64,000 nt of DNA from Daphnia carinata (GCF_022539665.2 NC_081333.1:6198971-6262970); one strand, 5' to 3'. Counted from the first letter of the stretch, positions 12,110 to 23,753 are shown. The notes: generated by a model from the sequence alone, not told the origin. A program made the numbers and translations.

Positions 12110-13270
12110 GACAAAATCTTCGCTATATGGCCCAACTGTTGGCAAACGTAACAGGTAGGCGGTGTTTCTGGTGTTGTCTGCCGTTTTAGAAATCAAAAGG
12201 AAGATTCGATGCTATGGTTTGTGAGGCCGCAGTTGGAACACCCTACGGCGTTTTGCGCCAACCTGTTTTGCTGGAAAGGTTGCTGAGCTTGGATGTTTTC
12301 GTTGCTTTTGCCGAAAGCGTTTGTGAAAGACTGACTGAATCCATTCATTTGGCCTTGGCGAGTGGAAGTGTTACGTGGAGCGGGTGGTTTGGGGGATAAT
12401 TGGGGTTGTTTCTTATTGGGTAATGGGTTCCATTCTCTTTTCGGAAGTTTGTTCGCATGAGGTTGCCGAGGTTCGTAATGATATCTGTCAGGCGATCGAT
12501 ATTGCTGTCCAATTCAGGTGATGTGTTAGTTTATTGTCGAGTAGGTTCCGTGGTCGCTATTTTCAGGCAGGAGGCGACTGAGTTAATGTGGTTACTCTGT
12601 TTTTCGATTGCGTGTAGTACGGTTGTATCATTTGGAGTATTCGTCACTGCATTAAAAAATATTCGTTTGTCCTTTTCTATTATATCCGACTGGACGCACT
12701 TCGCGTACTTCTGTGTGGTGGATACCAGTTCTTCGAAACTGTACGCCATTTTGTACCTTACGAGGTTTTGTATTTCCGCTTCGAGTCCTTGCAAGAATTT
12801 TTGCCGAAGTAATCTTAGTTGCCGTTGTTTGTTCTTCTGGCGTTTCTTGGTAATTAAAGGGATAAGCACGTTTATAGAGAGTATTTAGTCTATAGGCGTA
12901 ATTTAGGATATTTTCTTTTGGTTTCCCTTGTATTTCATCGAACTGGCTTTGGTAAAAATCGATGTCTTCGGAACCGTGATAATTCTCTTGGAAGAGTTTT
13001 TTTATGTCTTCGTATTCGTAAGTATCGCTGGATTCCCAGATATTTTATAATAAATCATAAGCTTCGCCTGACATTTTAGTTGACAGCATGCTAATTGTTG
13101 CGGAATTATCCCAGTTGGTCATATCGACGACGTTGTCGAAAAGTTTAATTCAACGATAGAAGCGAACGGCGGGACTCGAAAATTTTTGGAGTTGATTCAG
13201 CATGGTAATAGCTTCCCTGCCTTTTCGTTGTTAGGTTTTACGGTAAGTATTGGGGGGCGATGCCATTTCT
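12110..13270 (-). pseudogene. Gypsy relic: gag capsid and nucleocapsid
   Basis: Capsid-like sequence runs from about 13270 to 12530 through several stops. Recognisable words such as KFLQGLEAEIQ and NYAYRLNTLYKRAYP align with KFIEGLDSKLQ and DYAHRLQEIFKKAYP in element A gag. Near 12240 and 12140 there are two zinc-knuckle remnants (CSNCGLTNH and CYVCQQLGH). In both the final Cys of the CX2CX4HX4C pattern is lost. This matches the two-knuckle layout of element A, with both knuckles broken. Confidence 0.75.
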
Positions 13271-13594
13271 TGATTGTTCTTAGTATTGAGATTATGTGTC
13301 TCTTTTCCCTTGAATAAATGCTCTTTGTGTTTGGTCGATTGGTGGGATGAGCGATCACCGTGGTACCCCCCGGCATTTGTATTCCCTTCGGTTGTCTTGT
13401 AGTTCGTTCCTGTTGGATACGACGTATGTGTGTCGATTTGAGCTAGAGGCTGAGCTCGGTTAGTATCAATCCCGAGAGGGTAAGGGTTTTGTATTTCTTG
13501 TGGAGGGTAATAAACTGGTCGGTTTGTATTTGAGTTCCGAGAAGTTGAACTTTGGCCTTCAATGACGGTGAGAGAACTGTAACGCGGCTGAGGT

Positions 13595-15081
13595 CTAACA
13601 GTGGTTCAATTGGCTGATTCTGGTACAGAATAGCGTGATTGCTATCTGATGCTTTGCATTCAGAATCGTTGCAAGGTTTTCGAGTGGCTTTATAAGAGAG
13701 TGAATTCTCTGGCGTGTCGCGTGGTTAGGTTTTGCTTGCTTCCGGAGCACTTCTGTGAATGTTTGTGCTGTTTGCGCGAATTGGTTGTTATTTTTATGAA
13801 GTAAAGGGTTGACTTGATTTCGTTTAAGGCAGTGGTCACAAATGTACACAAAAGGGCTGTCAGATCGCTCGCTCCTTGTTTTGCGGTTTATCGGACATAA
13901 GTTTCGTCTTCCCCCCGAAGTCGATTAGTTTTCTTAATAGGTCGAAAAAGTGCGGTGGAAGTAGAAAATGGGAATGTTGATCGCAGGTCTTTAGGTGTGC
14001 ACGCTGAATGGCCTGGCGCAGGGGGTGAATTTGTTGTTCGGACGGGTTTTTCTCTAGTGTCGTTGAGATTATAGGTGATTATTACACTGGCCTGCAGGTA
14101 TGCCGGGCGTATACGTTGTAATTCCTGCCGATGTAGATGGGCGTATTGGTTGTGTAATGTCACGATCCTTGTCGTGATTGTCCACTTTTCCATGCGCTGG
14201 TTCGGTTTTTAGGGGATAGTCTATGATATCGTTGCTCTCTTCGTCTCCGCCAATAGCATTGCTGTGTTGGCTTAGAGCTGCAAGGATGTCGTCGATACCG
14301 ACGTAAGGTACAGAAGATATGGGATTGTTAATGAGAGTTGAGCGTGTGTGATGGAATATTTGCCGGTGGGGTGTTGGTATTTGGTGGGGCAATGTGGAGG
14401 TGACCTGAGAGGTGATCGGCTAACTCGAAGAATGAATCGGGAGCGATAGGAGAAGGTTGTGGAGTGTCAGGGTTTTTGTTTGTTGTTAGGGTTCCACTGA
14501 CAGTTTCGTTCGTTTTTTCTGTGGTGTGATTGTCTACCAAATCGTGGTAGGGTATGATGGTTTCGTTGTTTTCTATGCTGATCTTCTTGACTGGTTCGGT
14601 TTCTTCTAGAACCGAATTATTTGTCGGGACGTTGGTTTGTGTTTGGTCTTCTTCGTCAATTACTAGACGGATTTTGGGGGGTTCGCTTATGCTAAGTGAT
14701 TCAGGAATAAGGGCGGTCTGTGTCGCCGGAAAAATAGGGCTTAGTTCGGTAGCTATGGTCTCTATTTCCATATAGTCTCCGTAGGGAATTTCGCAGCTTA
14801 TTGATAAATCAAACTGTTTCGTTGATTACAGATATAATCAATTAATTGATTATAAATATAATTATGATTATAGCAATCTTATCTACAAAAGACAGGTTTG
14901 CCCTATCGGTGTCTTGAACGCGTATCCGCTTGGATCGTAAAATAACCTCTGGGTTATCTACTTGGCTCAAGGGTACGTAATTGAGTGTAGAACGGGCAGA
15001 TCTTTTTCGAAAAGCTAAGGGGTCAAAAGTCATATGAGTATCAGACTGTGTTAATTCGTTTGTGGAATTTGGGATTATCAA
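13595..15081 (-). pseudogene. Gypsy relic: leader region before gag
   Basis: About 1.5 kb upstream of the capsid holds consecutive open stretches in changing frames: 14842-15081, 14328-14771, 14069-14392, 13888-14193 and 13595-13849. They are Pro/Thr/Ser-rich at first and more helical later. Element A has a leader of similar length and place (33885-35282), also with overlapping frames. No sequence motif proves homology, so the assignment rests on position and element relationship. Confidence 0.5.
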
Positions 15082-16360
15082 AAATTTCCGTGAAAATGTC
15101 TTCAGATTTGCTAGCTTTTAGGAAAAAGGTACGTTTTGTCTTAGGCTTGGCACCTGTATGCAGCGACATTGTAAGTGAGTTCGAAAACCGCTGCCATCAG
15201 ATGTAAAGGAGGACACGACGTTGTCATGTGCCGAGACATGTCATCGTTATTTGTTATATTCTTAAGGGGGTTTTAAAACTAGGTTAGTAAATGAATGCTT
15301 TTAAGTAACAAGGGTAACAGGTATAAGATTCTAGTCCATTTGAGAAAGGAAGGCAAGAAAGGGCTTCGCTAGACGATTCGTTACATATGCACCTTAGTAT
15401 TATGACGGTGCAGAGCTCTAACTGAAGTTCTAGGATAAAAACCATTTCTGGTGACCACCATTTCCACATTTCCTGTTTGTTATTTCGACAATTATGTTTG
15501 TTCGTGTACCGTTATAGTTGATTTTCAATCATTAACGAATATTATGCACAATATACAAGGGTGAATTTAAGTATTTTTTCCAATGTGACATCAAATAGCG
15601 GTTAAATAATCACCACCGCCTTACCCATTTTCCTTTAAACAATTGTGTATTAGACCTAAATAATTTTTCATCATTTTCGCCAAGATCTACATTAATCGCC
15701 ATTAACTGTATAATTTCATATTCAAAGGCGTGCTTAAACAAGAGAAGTGCTATTATGAATCAATTCCTCTCTTGCATAATAAAACTTCAAAAGTATCTAG
15801 AGTTTTCTAATCGTCATCGATTCGTCGGAAATAAATTTTATCATTGAGCTTTGAGAAATCCATCGTTAACTGTCACATTTAGATGTTGCCATGCCGAAGC
15901 CGCTTAATCTTGGCTCACGACTGCTTTTGGGAATGACTTATTGACTTTTATTTATGCCTTAGATAACCCTTCTGATGGCTGCATTAACCTAATTTGAACT
16001 CTCTCCGTTTACCCCAATGACTACCGAATTCTCTGTGAATCGTAAAAGCTTGACATGCGAAAGCATGTTTCTCCGTAGAGAAATACACTTAAAAGAGTGG
16101 GTAGGGAACATCAGTTACAATCGAAGGTGGCCCAGTGTTTTGTCGCATGCATACCGTTCAGAATTACTAAAGCTTTATAAAGTCAGCAAGCTACAATTGT
16201 ATATCGTTGGGGATAAAATTATAACCACGTACTACAGGCATCCAAGAAATGAATTCCTTAGTTACAGGTTCCGATTTTGCAACAGGTAGTGGACATAAGC
16301 AACCATCAAAAGTGAATAGTTATTACACAACATTTATAACCCTTTCAAACAGCTTTTTTT
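15082..16360. other. Intergenic, no recognised gene
   Basis: A 90-codon plus-strand open frame at 16017-16289 has no motif I recognise. A short one at 15284-15469 (minus) also looks like chance coding. Nothing else is supported. Confidence 0.4.
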
Positions 16361-16369
16361 CAATTCCAG

Positions 16370-16690
16370 AGGAAGCTTTCCCCTGTAAAAGAAATAGCAA
16401 ATACTGTGTTGCATAGACCAATTATTGATGGTAGCCCAGTTGCGAAGAAAAAATTTGTTCCAACCATCCCACCAGCTCGTGCTAAGAAAACATTAGATTC
16501 CCCATCACTGAAGGAAAGAAAAGCAATTCAAGCGTACAAGGGAAATCCTTGAAGGGGAGGCAGCCCAATCAGAGACAGCCAGTAAACCATGGAAATAGAC
16601 CAGTTGCACAATATCAAAAACCAATACTTGTTCAGGTACCTGACTACATTGTATTCTTATAATATAATTTTTTAGGTATACCCTTTTTCC
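16370..16690 (+). pseudogene. Exon-like fragment, unidentified, Lys/Pro-rich
   Basis: After a pyrimidine-rich stretch ending in CCAG (16361-16370) an open frame runs about 60 codons, basic and proline-rich (for example KKKFVPTIPPARAKK). It then shifts frame near 16550 into another basic stretch ending at a GTACC donor-like site (16636). It sits directly upstream of the ATRX-like relic and may belong to the same duplicated host segment or to another gene. I do not recognise the family. Confidence 0.35.
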
Positions 16691-16699
16691 CATTTATTT

Positions 16700-17620
16700 A
16701 GATGGAAATAAGTCTGTTTCGACAAGGAGTGGCAATGGAAAAGGAAAAACATGCTTCCAAACTACAAAATCAAGTGGGTAACCTGCGATCAATAAACACA
16801 CAGACATAAAACTTCTTTATTCTTTAGGCTACCCTAGATCCTGTTCTGAATGCACTCAGTGCACAAATGCTTTGAAAACAAATATACCGAAAAAAGACGA
16901 GGATGCGTGTATGGAAGACTCAGTTGACCAAGCCTTAACGTCGACTAGCAGCCCTTGGTGGTCAGACTTAATCTGAGAAAACGACATTAACAACATAGAA
17001 CATAGTGGAAATTTTGTTTATCTTATGGATATTCATCGGGAGTGCGAGCTGATAGGCGATACTTTATTGGTCTTCAGCCAGTCGCTTACAAGCCTAGCTG
17101 TGATTGAAGAGTTTCTTGCAATTGAAAATTCAAAATATCAATTCAGAATCACTGACGACACCAATCAGGCAAGTGTTATATTTTGCCCGCCACGATGTTT
17201 GCGGTTATAATTTTTCTTTGTAGAAGGTTGTTGGTGGCACATGGAATATTAATACGGATTATTTTGGACTGGATGGCTACACGACTTTCGAACAGCGTCT
17301 TAAATGGTGCCGTGCGTTCAATGACGCTCAGAATCCCCGTTCGCGTCTGTTTATAATCTCAACTAGGGCTGGAGGTATAGGCATAAATTTGGTGGGAGCC
17401 AATCGCGCCATTATTTTTTATGCGTCATAGAACCTTTCGCATGATCTGCAAAGTTTTTTCCGAGTTAACCGGTACAAAATTTTTCTTGTTTGATAGCATC
17501 CATAAACCTTTCTTCAATTTTTATGCAGTTTAGAACAAAAGAAGCCGTGTTACATTTATCGCTTCGTAGCTTAGGGTACTATGGAAGCAAAAATGTATTG
17601 CCGTCAGGTTAGCAAAATAA
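16700..17620 (+). pseudogene. ATRX/XNP-type SNF2 helicase C-terminal pseudogene
   Basis: Exons encode the C-terminal helicase lobe of an ATRX-like chromatin remodeller: PWWSDLI, LLVFSQSLTSL (motif IV region), RLFIISTRAGGIGINLVGA (motif V) and HDLQSFFRVNR, a damaged form of motif VI (normally RxxRxGQ). GT-AG introns are kept at about 16774-16827, 17173-17223 and 17472-17528, so this is a DNA-level duplication and not a retrocopy. In-frame stops occur in WWSDLI*END (TGA near 16975) and FYAS*NLSHD (TAG near 17427). The N-terminal helicase lobe is absent. ATP-dependent remodelling is the known role of the family, but this copy cannot perform it. Confidence 0.8.
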
Positions 17621-17674
17621 AATAAAGGTTCGTTTGACACGTTTGCTTGCTGACGTTACTTTCCCTTACGTTAC

Positions 17675-17969
17675 TTTACGCTTCCTACGAATTCAAGCCA
17701 AATCCTGATGTAGACGAACGTTGGGAACGCTTTAAGGTAAGCATCCCTTCCACCTGCCTCTCCTAAGATATACTTCTTTGATGTCGAACTTTTGGCCGAA
17801 TGCTTATTCATTTTAGGTAAAATTTCGAAAAACGTATGCTAGTGATGCTGAAAAACTGAAAAGACGGGAAATTTGGGAGAAGAACCTCACCGACATCGAC
17901 AAACACAAAGAAGAGTACAAGGAAGGCAAACATTCCTACACGCTGGGAGAGAACAAATACGCTGACATG
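17675..17969 (+). pseudogene. Orphan cathepsin-L propeptide (inhibitor I29) fragment
   Basis: Two exons encode an I29 prodomain. Exon 1 ends at 17736 with DERWERFK; a GT-AG intron spans 17737-17816; exon 2 (17817-17969) has the ERFNIN-like helix pattern and ends SYTLGENKYADM, the conserved LGxNxYADM turn. A donor-like GTAAAT follows at 17970, but instead of a protease domain the repeat element at 17991 begins. I29 domains inhibit papain-type proteases and some arthropods have free-standing ones, so a small inhibitor gene is possible. Without a start codon or a stop in the right place, a truncated cathepsin-L gene is more likely. Confidence 0.7.
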
Positions 17970-17990
17970 GTAAATAAAAAAAATTTAGAG

Positions 17991-19356
17991 TAGACGGACG
18001 AAAAATGGAGTGGAACGATTTTCTTAGAAAGAGCGTAAGGATACGCTAGCGCCACCTATACCCCGGCCCTGGACGGGCCCAAAGATACTATCTATACTCT
18101 ATAAAGCAACAAGGAAATTGGAGGAGGAGCCTGTCACATTGCGCTTTTGTTCTGATTGGCTGGCGTCAAAACCGCCGCCGGCTGTAGGATGGTGTGATTG
18201 GCTGGCGCGAAAGTCACCGTCTGCTACAGTGAATTGGTGGGATGGGGATTTGGATGACTAAGCTGCGGGTGGAAATGTGGATTTGGCAATTGTTTAGCCT
18301 ACGGGCTTCGCTTAAAACGGGTGGGCGCTACAGTAGGTAAGCCGACGGGCAGAGACTGTATGGTGGAAGACGGGCAACTACAGCGTTCTTTTTGGTGGGC
18401 AAAGGGGGTTGACGGGCAGAGACTATTCGAGAAAAGACGGGCAGATGGAAAAAGTGGGTGGACGGGCAAATACAGCGGGCGTTTTCTGGGCTGAGACTAT
18501 GAGGGAAAGACGGGCAAAAGCAAATGAAAAAGTCAATGGGCCACTGTATCGGTCGTTTTGGCGGGCTGCGGTTGGGCCGACCGGCAGGGACGGGGTCGAC
18601 GGGCAGGGAGGGGGTCGACGGGCAGAGATGTGGCCGACGGGCAACAACAGCGAGTTTCTTGGCGAGCAAATTGGGTTGACGGGCAGAAATTTTGCGAGGG
18701 AAGACGGACAGAGGCAAAATATGGTTGGACGGGCAATTAAGGCGGGCGTTTTGACGGGCAGAAATGGTTTAGCGGGCATAGAGGGGCTTGACGGGCAGAA
18801 AGTGGTTTGACGGACAGAGAGTGGACCGATGGGCAGAGAATTGGGCCGGCGGGCAGACAGGGGGTCGACGGGCAACAACGGCGGATTTCTTGGCGGGCAA
18901 AGGGGGTTGACGGGCAGAGGCAAAGAGTGGGTAGATGGGCAATTATCGCGGGGATTTTGACGGGCAGAGACTGAACAAAAGGACGGGCAAATGACAAAAA
19001 AAAGTTGATGTGCCCCAAAAGCAGGCGTTTTGGCGATCAGAGAGTGGGTTGATGTACCAAGAGTGGTTTTACGGGCAGAAAGCGGGTTGACGGGCAGGGA
19101 GTGGGTTGACGGCAGAGAGTAGTTTGACGGGCAGAGAAGGGGTCGACGGGAACTTCAGCTGGGTTCTTGGCGGGCAGAGAAAATGGGGTCAGGAAAAAAC
19201 AGTGAGTGGGTCGGGGTGCTAGAAATGGGATCTGTTGATTAAAAAGAATTAAGACTAGACGGGTGAAAAATATGCGTGCGTCGATTTTCTAAAAAATAGC
19301 GTTAAAATACGCTAGCGCCACCTATCATCCGGCCCTGGACGGGCCTAAAGTTACTA
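17991..19356. mobile_element. Element with direct repeats around a minisatellite core
   Basis: Nearly 100 bp at 17991-18090 recurs in the same orientation at 19256-19356: TAGACGGrnGAAAAAT, CGATTTTCT, ATACGCTAGCGCCACCTAT and CCGGCCCTGGACGGGCC are shared. The two copies are spaced by 1265 bp and flank a GC-rich tandem region. This layout resembles a small non-autonomous element with terminal direct repeats, or two insertions of one short repeat flanking a minisatellite. No coding capacity is credible. The left copy begins about 20 bp after the I29 exon and may have truncated that gene. Confidence 0.6.
18330..19150. repeat. GACGGGCAG minisatellite
   Basis: The core GACGGGCAGAG or close variants (GGCGGGCAGAG, GACGGGCAAC) recur roughly 25 times at irregular spacing of about 12-60 bp. 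Higher-order words such as GGGGTCGACGGGCA and AGCGGGCGTTTT also recur. The periodic GC-rich sequence opens long artificial frames on both strands. These repeat the same Pro/Ala/Arg-rich or Gly/Arg-rich words and are not genes. Confidence 0.8.
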
Positions 19357-19379
19357 GTAAACTAATATAAATAAGATAT

Positions 19380-20787
19380 ACTTATAAAAAAAATCTCACA
19401 AAATGGTTCACGTTATTGCAACGTTTTCAGACAAAAGATGAATGGAAAAATCATTTCAAGGGGAAGAGACCTTCAAAGAAACCGAAAAAAAAAGACTGCT
19501 TAATGACACGTTCAGCGACTGCAAGGAGGGAGTCGGTCCTTTCCATGTCCCATCGTCTCATTCTCGGCCCTTTACATCACCGTCTTGCATCAGAACACGT
19601 CCCTCATTCAGCCAGCAAACACTGCATTTTTTGCCGTTTTCAGACAGATCGCAATGTCGTTCATCATCTAAAAGAATAACCTGCGATAATTTTCGGACAC
19701 TTGGCAATCTATACATTGAACCACCGGATACCAAATTTCGTCTCCTGGCGGGATTCCTTTTTCTGCACTAGACAGAGAAGATGCTGGTATAAAGTTGCCC
19801 GATTTATTTTAAGGCCAACTGAAGTTCGAAATGCACCGTACGTTACTCCGTCAGATGACGAAACATTTGCTTGCCTGTCTGAAAATGGCTAGGGTATTAT
19901 AAATACGTTAATGGAAAAAACCGAAAATCGGTCTACTAACGAATGAATAATAAGAAGTAAAAGTGTGTATTTCGTTACCGTTGTTTGATCTATGGCAAAG
20001 TATATGAAAGTAACGGTTTTTGCCCCTTTATACCACATACGTTCTTGAGGAAAGTAGGTCGAATCATGTAGGCCCACTGAAACAAATCCAAGTTTATTAT
20101 GAAACTTGGAAATAAATGGTAGAACCCGCCTCATTTTGAGGGGGAAACAGGACAGCTTTTATATTAAGGAAAAATCGATCCTTTTTCGTAGTCTTATTTT
20201 ATTTGGTCCGGTCGTATTTCGTAGCCAATTGGAAAACACGTTGCTAGATGGATGAAGAATTTCTGACAATGAATGGAGACTAACACAGGACCTTGTCTAA
20301 AAGTGGCAAAAGAATTCCATTAAGAACTTCGTTTTAATTGTTGCCCGAGTTGAAAAGATTCAGAATGAGAAGATTCAGTGGAAATACTAATTGGGTGACG
20401 GAACAAACTGTTTACTAAACACCGTACAGATATTTTCTACAGGAAAAAACTAGTGTGCTATTAAATATGGCAGAGAAAACCCCAACTATTCGAGCAACAA
20501 TTACAAGAATGAAGTTAGACGATTTTTCTTACAACTACGTGTCGATGCCACCAGAATTTCCAATTCTGAGGAGCCCCGTCGTTCCAATGTTCGAAGAGAT
20601 ATAGGACGATTTGACTGAAGATAACTTTGATCATGTACCGTTCACTGAATAATCACCACATCCTGAGGCAACAGAGTCATTGATACCGCATTTAACAAAT
20701 TTTTTTTTCTCAATGTTAAGCAATTATCCCTTGAATTATCCTTGTGTATTGTTCATTCTTGCATCGATTACCATATTGTCAGGTTTT
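19380..20787. other. Unassigned region with possible gene debris
   Basis: Open frames at 19416-19679 and 19442-19771 (plus) overlap in different frames, are rich in Lys, Ser and His, and show no recognised domain. A minus-strand frame at 19889-20134 also shows none. A small ORF near 20467 is listed separately. The region may hold debris of an unknown gene or element. Confidence 0.35.
20467..20652 (+). pseudogene. Small acidic ORF with one in-frame stop, unknown
   Basis: An ATG at 20467 opens 45 codons to a TAG at 20602-20604. The same frame then continues with acidic sequence (DDLTEDNFDH) to a TAA at 20652. The continuity across the stop suggests a coding sequence of about 60 codons with a nonsense mutation, or chance. 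I do not recognise the protein. It lies just left of the MAM/CUB gene, on the opposite strand. Confidence 0.25.
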
Positions 20788-23753
20788 TTAGTAGTAGTAT
20801 TCGAATGTTGCTTGCCAACCTGATCTGGTTTCGGAGCCGTCCGTCGTGAATCGCAACAGAATTTCATTTGAGCTCGAATATACGGTAGAAGGACGAGTGG
20901 TGCCAGATGTCCTCAGAAGAATGTAGTCGCTTGTGGATGGTCCGTCATGAACCTAATAGTTGATATATTTAAAAGATAAAAATTTTGAATAAGGAGATAC
21001 AAACTGAGTTGGTTGGCAACTATTCAAAAATTTTGCGAAATCGAGGAGTAATTTTTTAACCTCGTGCAATTCACGTAAGTAACATGGAAAAATTCTATAA
21101 CCTAATGCACTTCGGCGTCGAGTCGAGTTACCGACCTCTCTATAAGAAGTAGTAATAAATTTGCGTTATCGTACATTAACGAAATCGTAACCCGATTCCG
21201 TGTTAAAAGAATTGAAGTACAATCGCACTCGATAGCCGCACGGTACTTGGACTAAATAGCGGCAATCAAGCCCGTTTCCGTATTCGTTTGGGTAGTTTGG
21301 TGACTCGATGATGCCGCTGTACCCGCTAATTAAACCGCCACAGCTAGAAGGTTCTGCAAAGCACAAAAGAAAACGTATAGAAATCAAATGAAAGTAAATG
21401 TCAAAGGATCCAAGTGAATCCTTAATCGATCCGTAAGCAAACATATACAAGGTCTTACCCGATGGGCTTCCTGTTGTCACGCCCCACGGATAAGTCGTTA
21501 GGTAGTCTGTTTCTGTTGAGCTGACTTCAAAATTTTAATAAACAAATGTTGAAAATGAAACCGGTAACTTTCTCATATACGGAAACACAGAAATGGGTAC
21601 TTAAAAAAAGCACTCCATGCTTTCTCCGTCTAATTTACTGGAGACAAGGCTGGTGTTTGTTAAAACCGTCATGTTCAATGTTATGTTACAGCTCAAACGG
21701 ATAGGCCTACCGCAGATAATTGGAGCGTATGTTGAAGTAGCTTTAGTGCTGGGTGTAGTAGAAGAAGGAAGTGTTGTTGGTCGAACCTACCACACCAAAA
21801 ACCAAACGTATTACAGTATATTAGACATATAAACTTAGATCAGTAAACATCACATTTTTGTTTAATGCTTGCAAGACGTGTAAAATAAAAGAGAAGAATG
21901 CCTTGGTGGGTTCCCCTCTACTTTACACATATAGCCTACTCTTTTAGTATGTATGCTGTGCCTCTTTGCTTACATTGATCCTTTATGGTATTACATTAAA
22001 AACTAACTGCATTAAACAACTAACATTACTAAGGCTCTTAAAATGAAAACCGAGTATGCATCGGCGGTTGTAAAGCGATTAAGTAATTGCTATTGCTATA
22101 TAGACGCTTATTTTCGGATTCCCAAAGCGTGCTTAATTTCGAATGCTTAGAAAATCGTCCGGCTCAACTATTTAATCTATGTTATCGTCTATTTAAGAAT
22201 ATTCGGTATTAGTCAGACTGCATTCACGAAAATTTTACGTTTGAAACTATTAATTCTCGCTAGCTTTCCCCCATTTTACTTACGATTTGGTAGGTAATAC
22301 TGAATCCTGTAAAGCTGTTCGCTGAATCGCTGGTAAACACTAGCAACATTGATTCAGTATACTTGGTTATTGCATTTGGCGTATATGAGCCACTTAAATC
22401 GGCAAAAAGCTCTGAGGACGTTGTTGTTCCCAAATAAATCTGCAAATATAAATACAACCTTGTCAGCGAATAACCACTTCACATTCGGTAACCATAAGTT
22501 AAGCTACATATCTACGTACTTTCAGTGTGTCTTTTCCCGTTTCAGTTTCAAAATTATTAAATTGCAGCGTAATACTGTAAGCACCAGTAATCAACCAGCA
22601 TATATTGGCGTTTTCAGGATAACTTGAAGGATAATTAGGAGACGTGAACGTTCCGAACGACGCTGATAAAACTGTGCAGTCTAGATAACCGTATGGAATA
22701 TGCTCAAGTATCTTTACGTTTTTTAGAGTAAATTAAAGACTGAACTAGGTTGGTTACACACTAACAAAACCAAAATAATCTTCGTATTGATTGATCAAGT
22801 TCGTTACCTGATCCAGGTGCTTGGGTGGTGTAAGTTGAAGACTCGACCAAAATATTATCAATGGCAATAGCATCTTCGAAGTTGCTTCCACAGTAGCCAT
22901 AAAATATCAACTGGTTCAAAGGGAAAAAATCTGTGCAATCTTTCAGAAGTTTTTGAAGAAGAGTTAATACCATACCGCGCCTTCGGTAGGACTATTGACT
23001 GGTATAACAGCGGACTGTGTTCGCCATTCATAATTGGACAAGGTTGAATACTGCGATAGGCTGACCAGTTGTTGTTCGGTGCGATCTACCACCCAAACCA
23101 ACTACGGCATGCCATGTAAAGGTAACAAAAAACATCATATCGTTTGCATCCCAATCATAATTCCAATTAAAACGCAAGAACAAAAGAACTATTAACCAAA
23201 AGTTATACAAAGCAAAAACAAATTTTCTTGTTTTGAAACACTGATCTTCTGAAATAGGACAATTACCTCAAGATTGTTTCCCTCTGGGCGTTTAGAGCGG
23301 ATCCAGAAATCGAAAGAAACTCGATCACCTGTCCCAGGGTTTTGTAAAGGAAATAGAAAATTCAGCTTTTGAATTGAAATTACTACTCCTCAATGCAATT
23401 AAATCGATTTTACCAGCACTAGCAGTAAAAATCGGGCTACGAAGAACTGCAAGACCGGACGCCAAGTCTGCATTACGCGCCGCCCTCACATATTTAGTGC
23501 CTGTATCCGGTTTGGGTGCCGTGGAATTCGCCTCCGAAGGTGAAGCTAAATTCTCTACTCGCCAGTTGACGTAACCAGGCGACTCATCGTACCAAGGGTT
23601 CAAAGTTCCGCTCTCAAAATTGTTATCAAGCAAAGTTCGAACCAACTTCGGATCAACTTCAGTGCCTTCGCTATCCAAAACGATTGGCGATCTTGCACCA
23701 CCGATCGCTAGAAGACTAGTTAAAAGAAGTGAGTAGATTAAAGTGGCTCGCAT
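20788..23753 (-). CDS. Secreted MAM-like/CUB domain protein, multi-exon, with frame breaks
   Basis: The ATG at 23753 starts a signal peptide (LIYSLLLTSLLAIGGA). Inferred exons, minus strand: 23753-23267, 23188-22976, 22910-22809, 22680-22520, 22439-22284, 21786-21711, 21524-21459, 21353-21175 and 20952-20788, all with GT-AG borders. Domains in order: a MAM-like jelly roll (NNFESGTLNPW start, GDRVSFDFWIR, EDAIAIDNI end), CUB 1 (SPNYPSSYPENANICW), a Thr/Ser/Pro linker, and CUB 2 (GIIESPNYPNEY), ending YYY-stop. These extracellular domains mediate protein and carbohydrate binding in secreted or matrix proteins. Two single-base frame breaks (about 23350 and 23095) interrupt otherwise sound exons, so the copy is either recently inactivated or carries sequence errors. 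Exact enzyme or ligand partner is unknown. Confidence 0.75.

Larger units (their letters stand above)
10295..15081 (-). mobile_element. Decayed Ty3/Gypsy element related to element A
   Basis: On the minus strand the order is leader ORF fragments (15081-13595), gag capsid and zinc knuckles (about 13270-12110), aspartic protease (11954-11661) and reverse transcriptase (11734-10295). Protein similarity to the element at 33125-46059 is clear in capsid, protease and RT. RNase H, integrase, env and LTRs are absent: the copy is cut off just after the RT connection (FIKNFGAFAQPLT). Many stops and frame changes break the gag part. Confidence 0.85.

Noticed and set aside
14554-14775. 73-codon plus-strand frame
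   Set aside because: Antisense of the gypsy relic leader; shadow frame.
18328-19018. Several overlapping open frames on both strands, 60-166 codons, rich in Pro/Ala/Arg or Gly/Arg
   Set aside because: They are produced by the periodic GACGGGCAG minisatellite, which lacks stops in several frames; no start context or motif supports coding.
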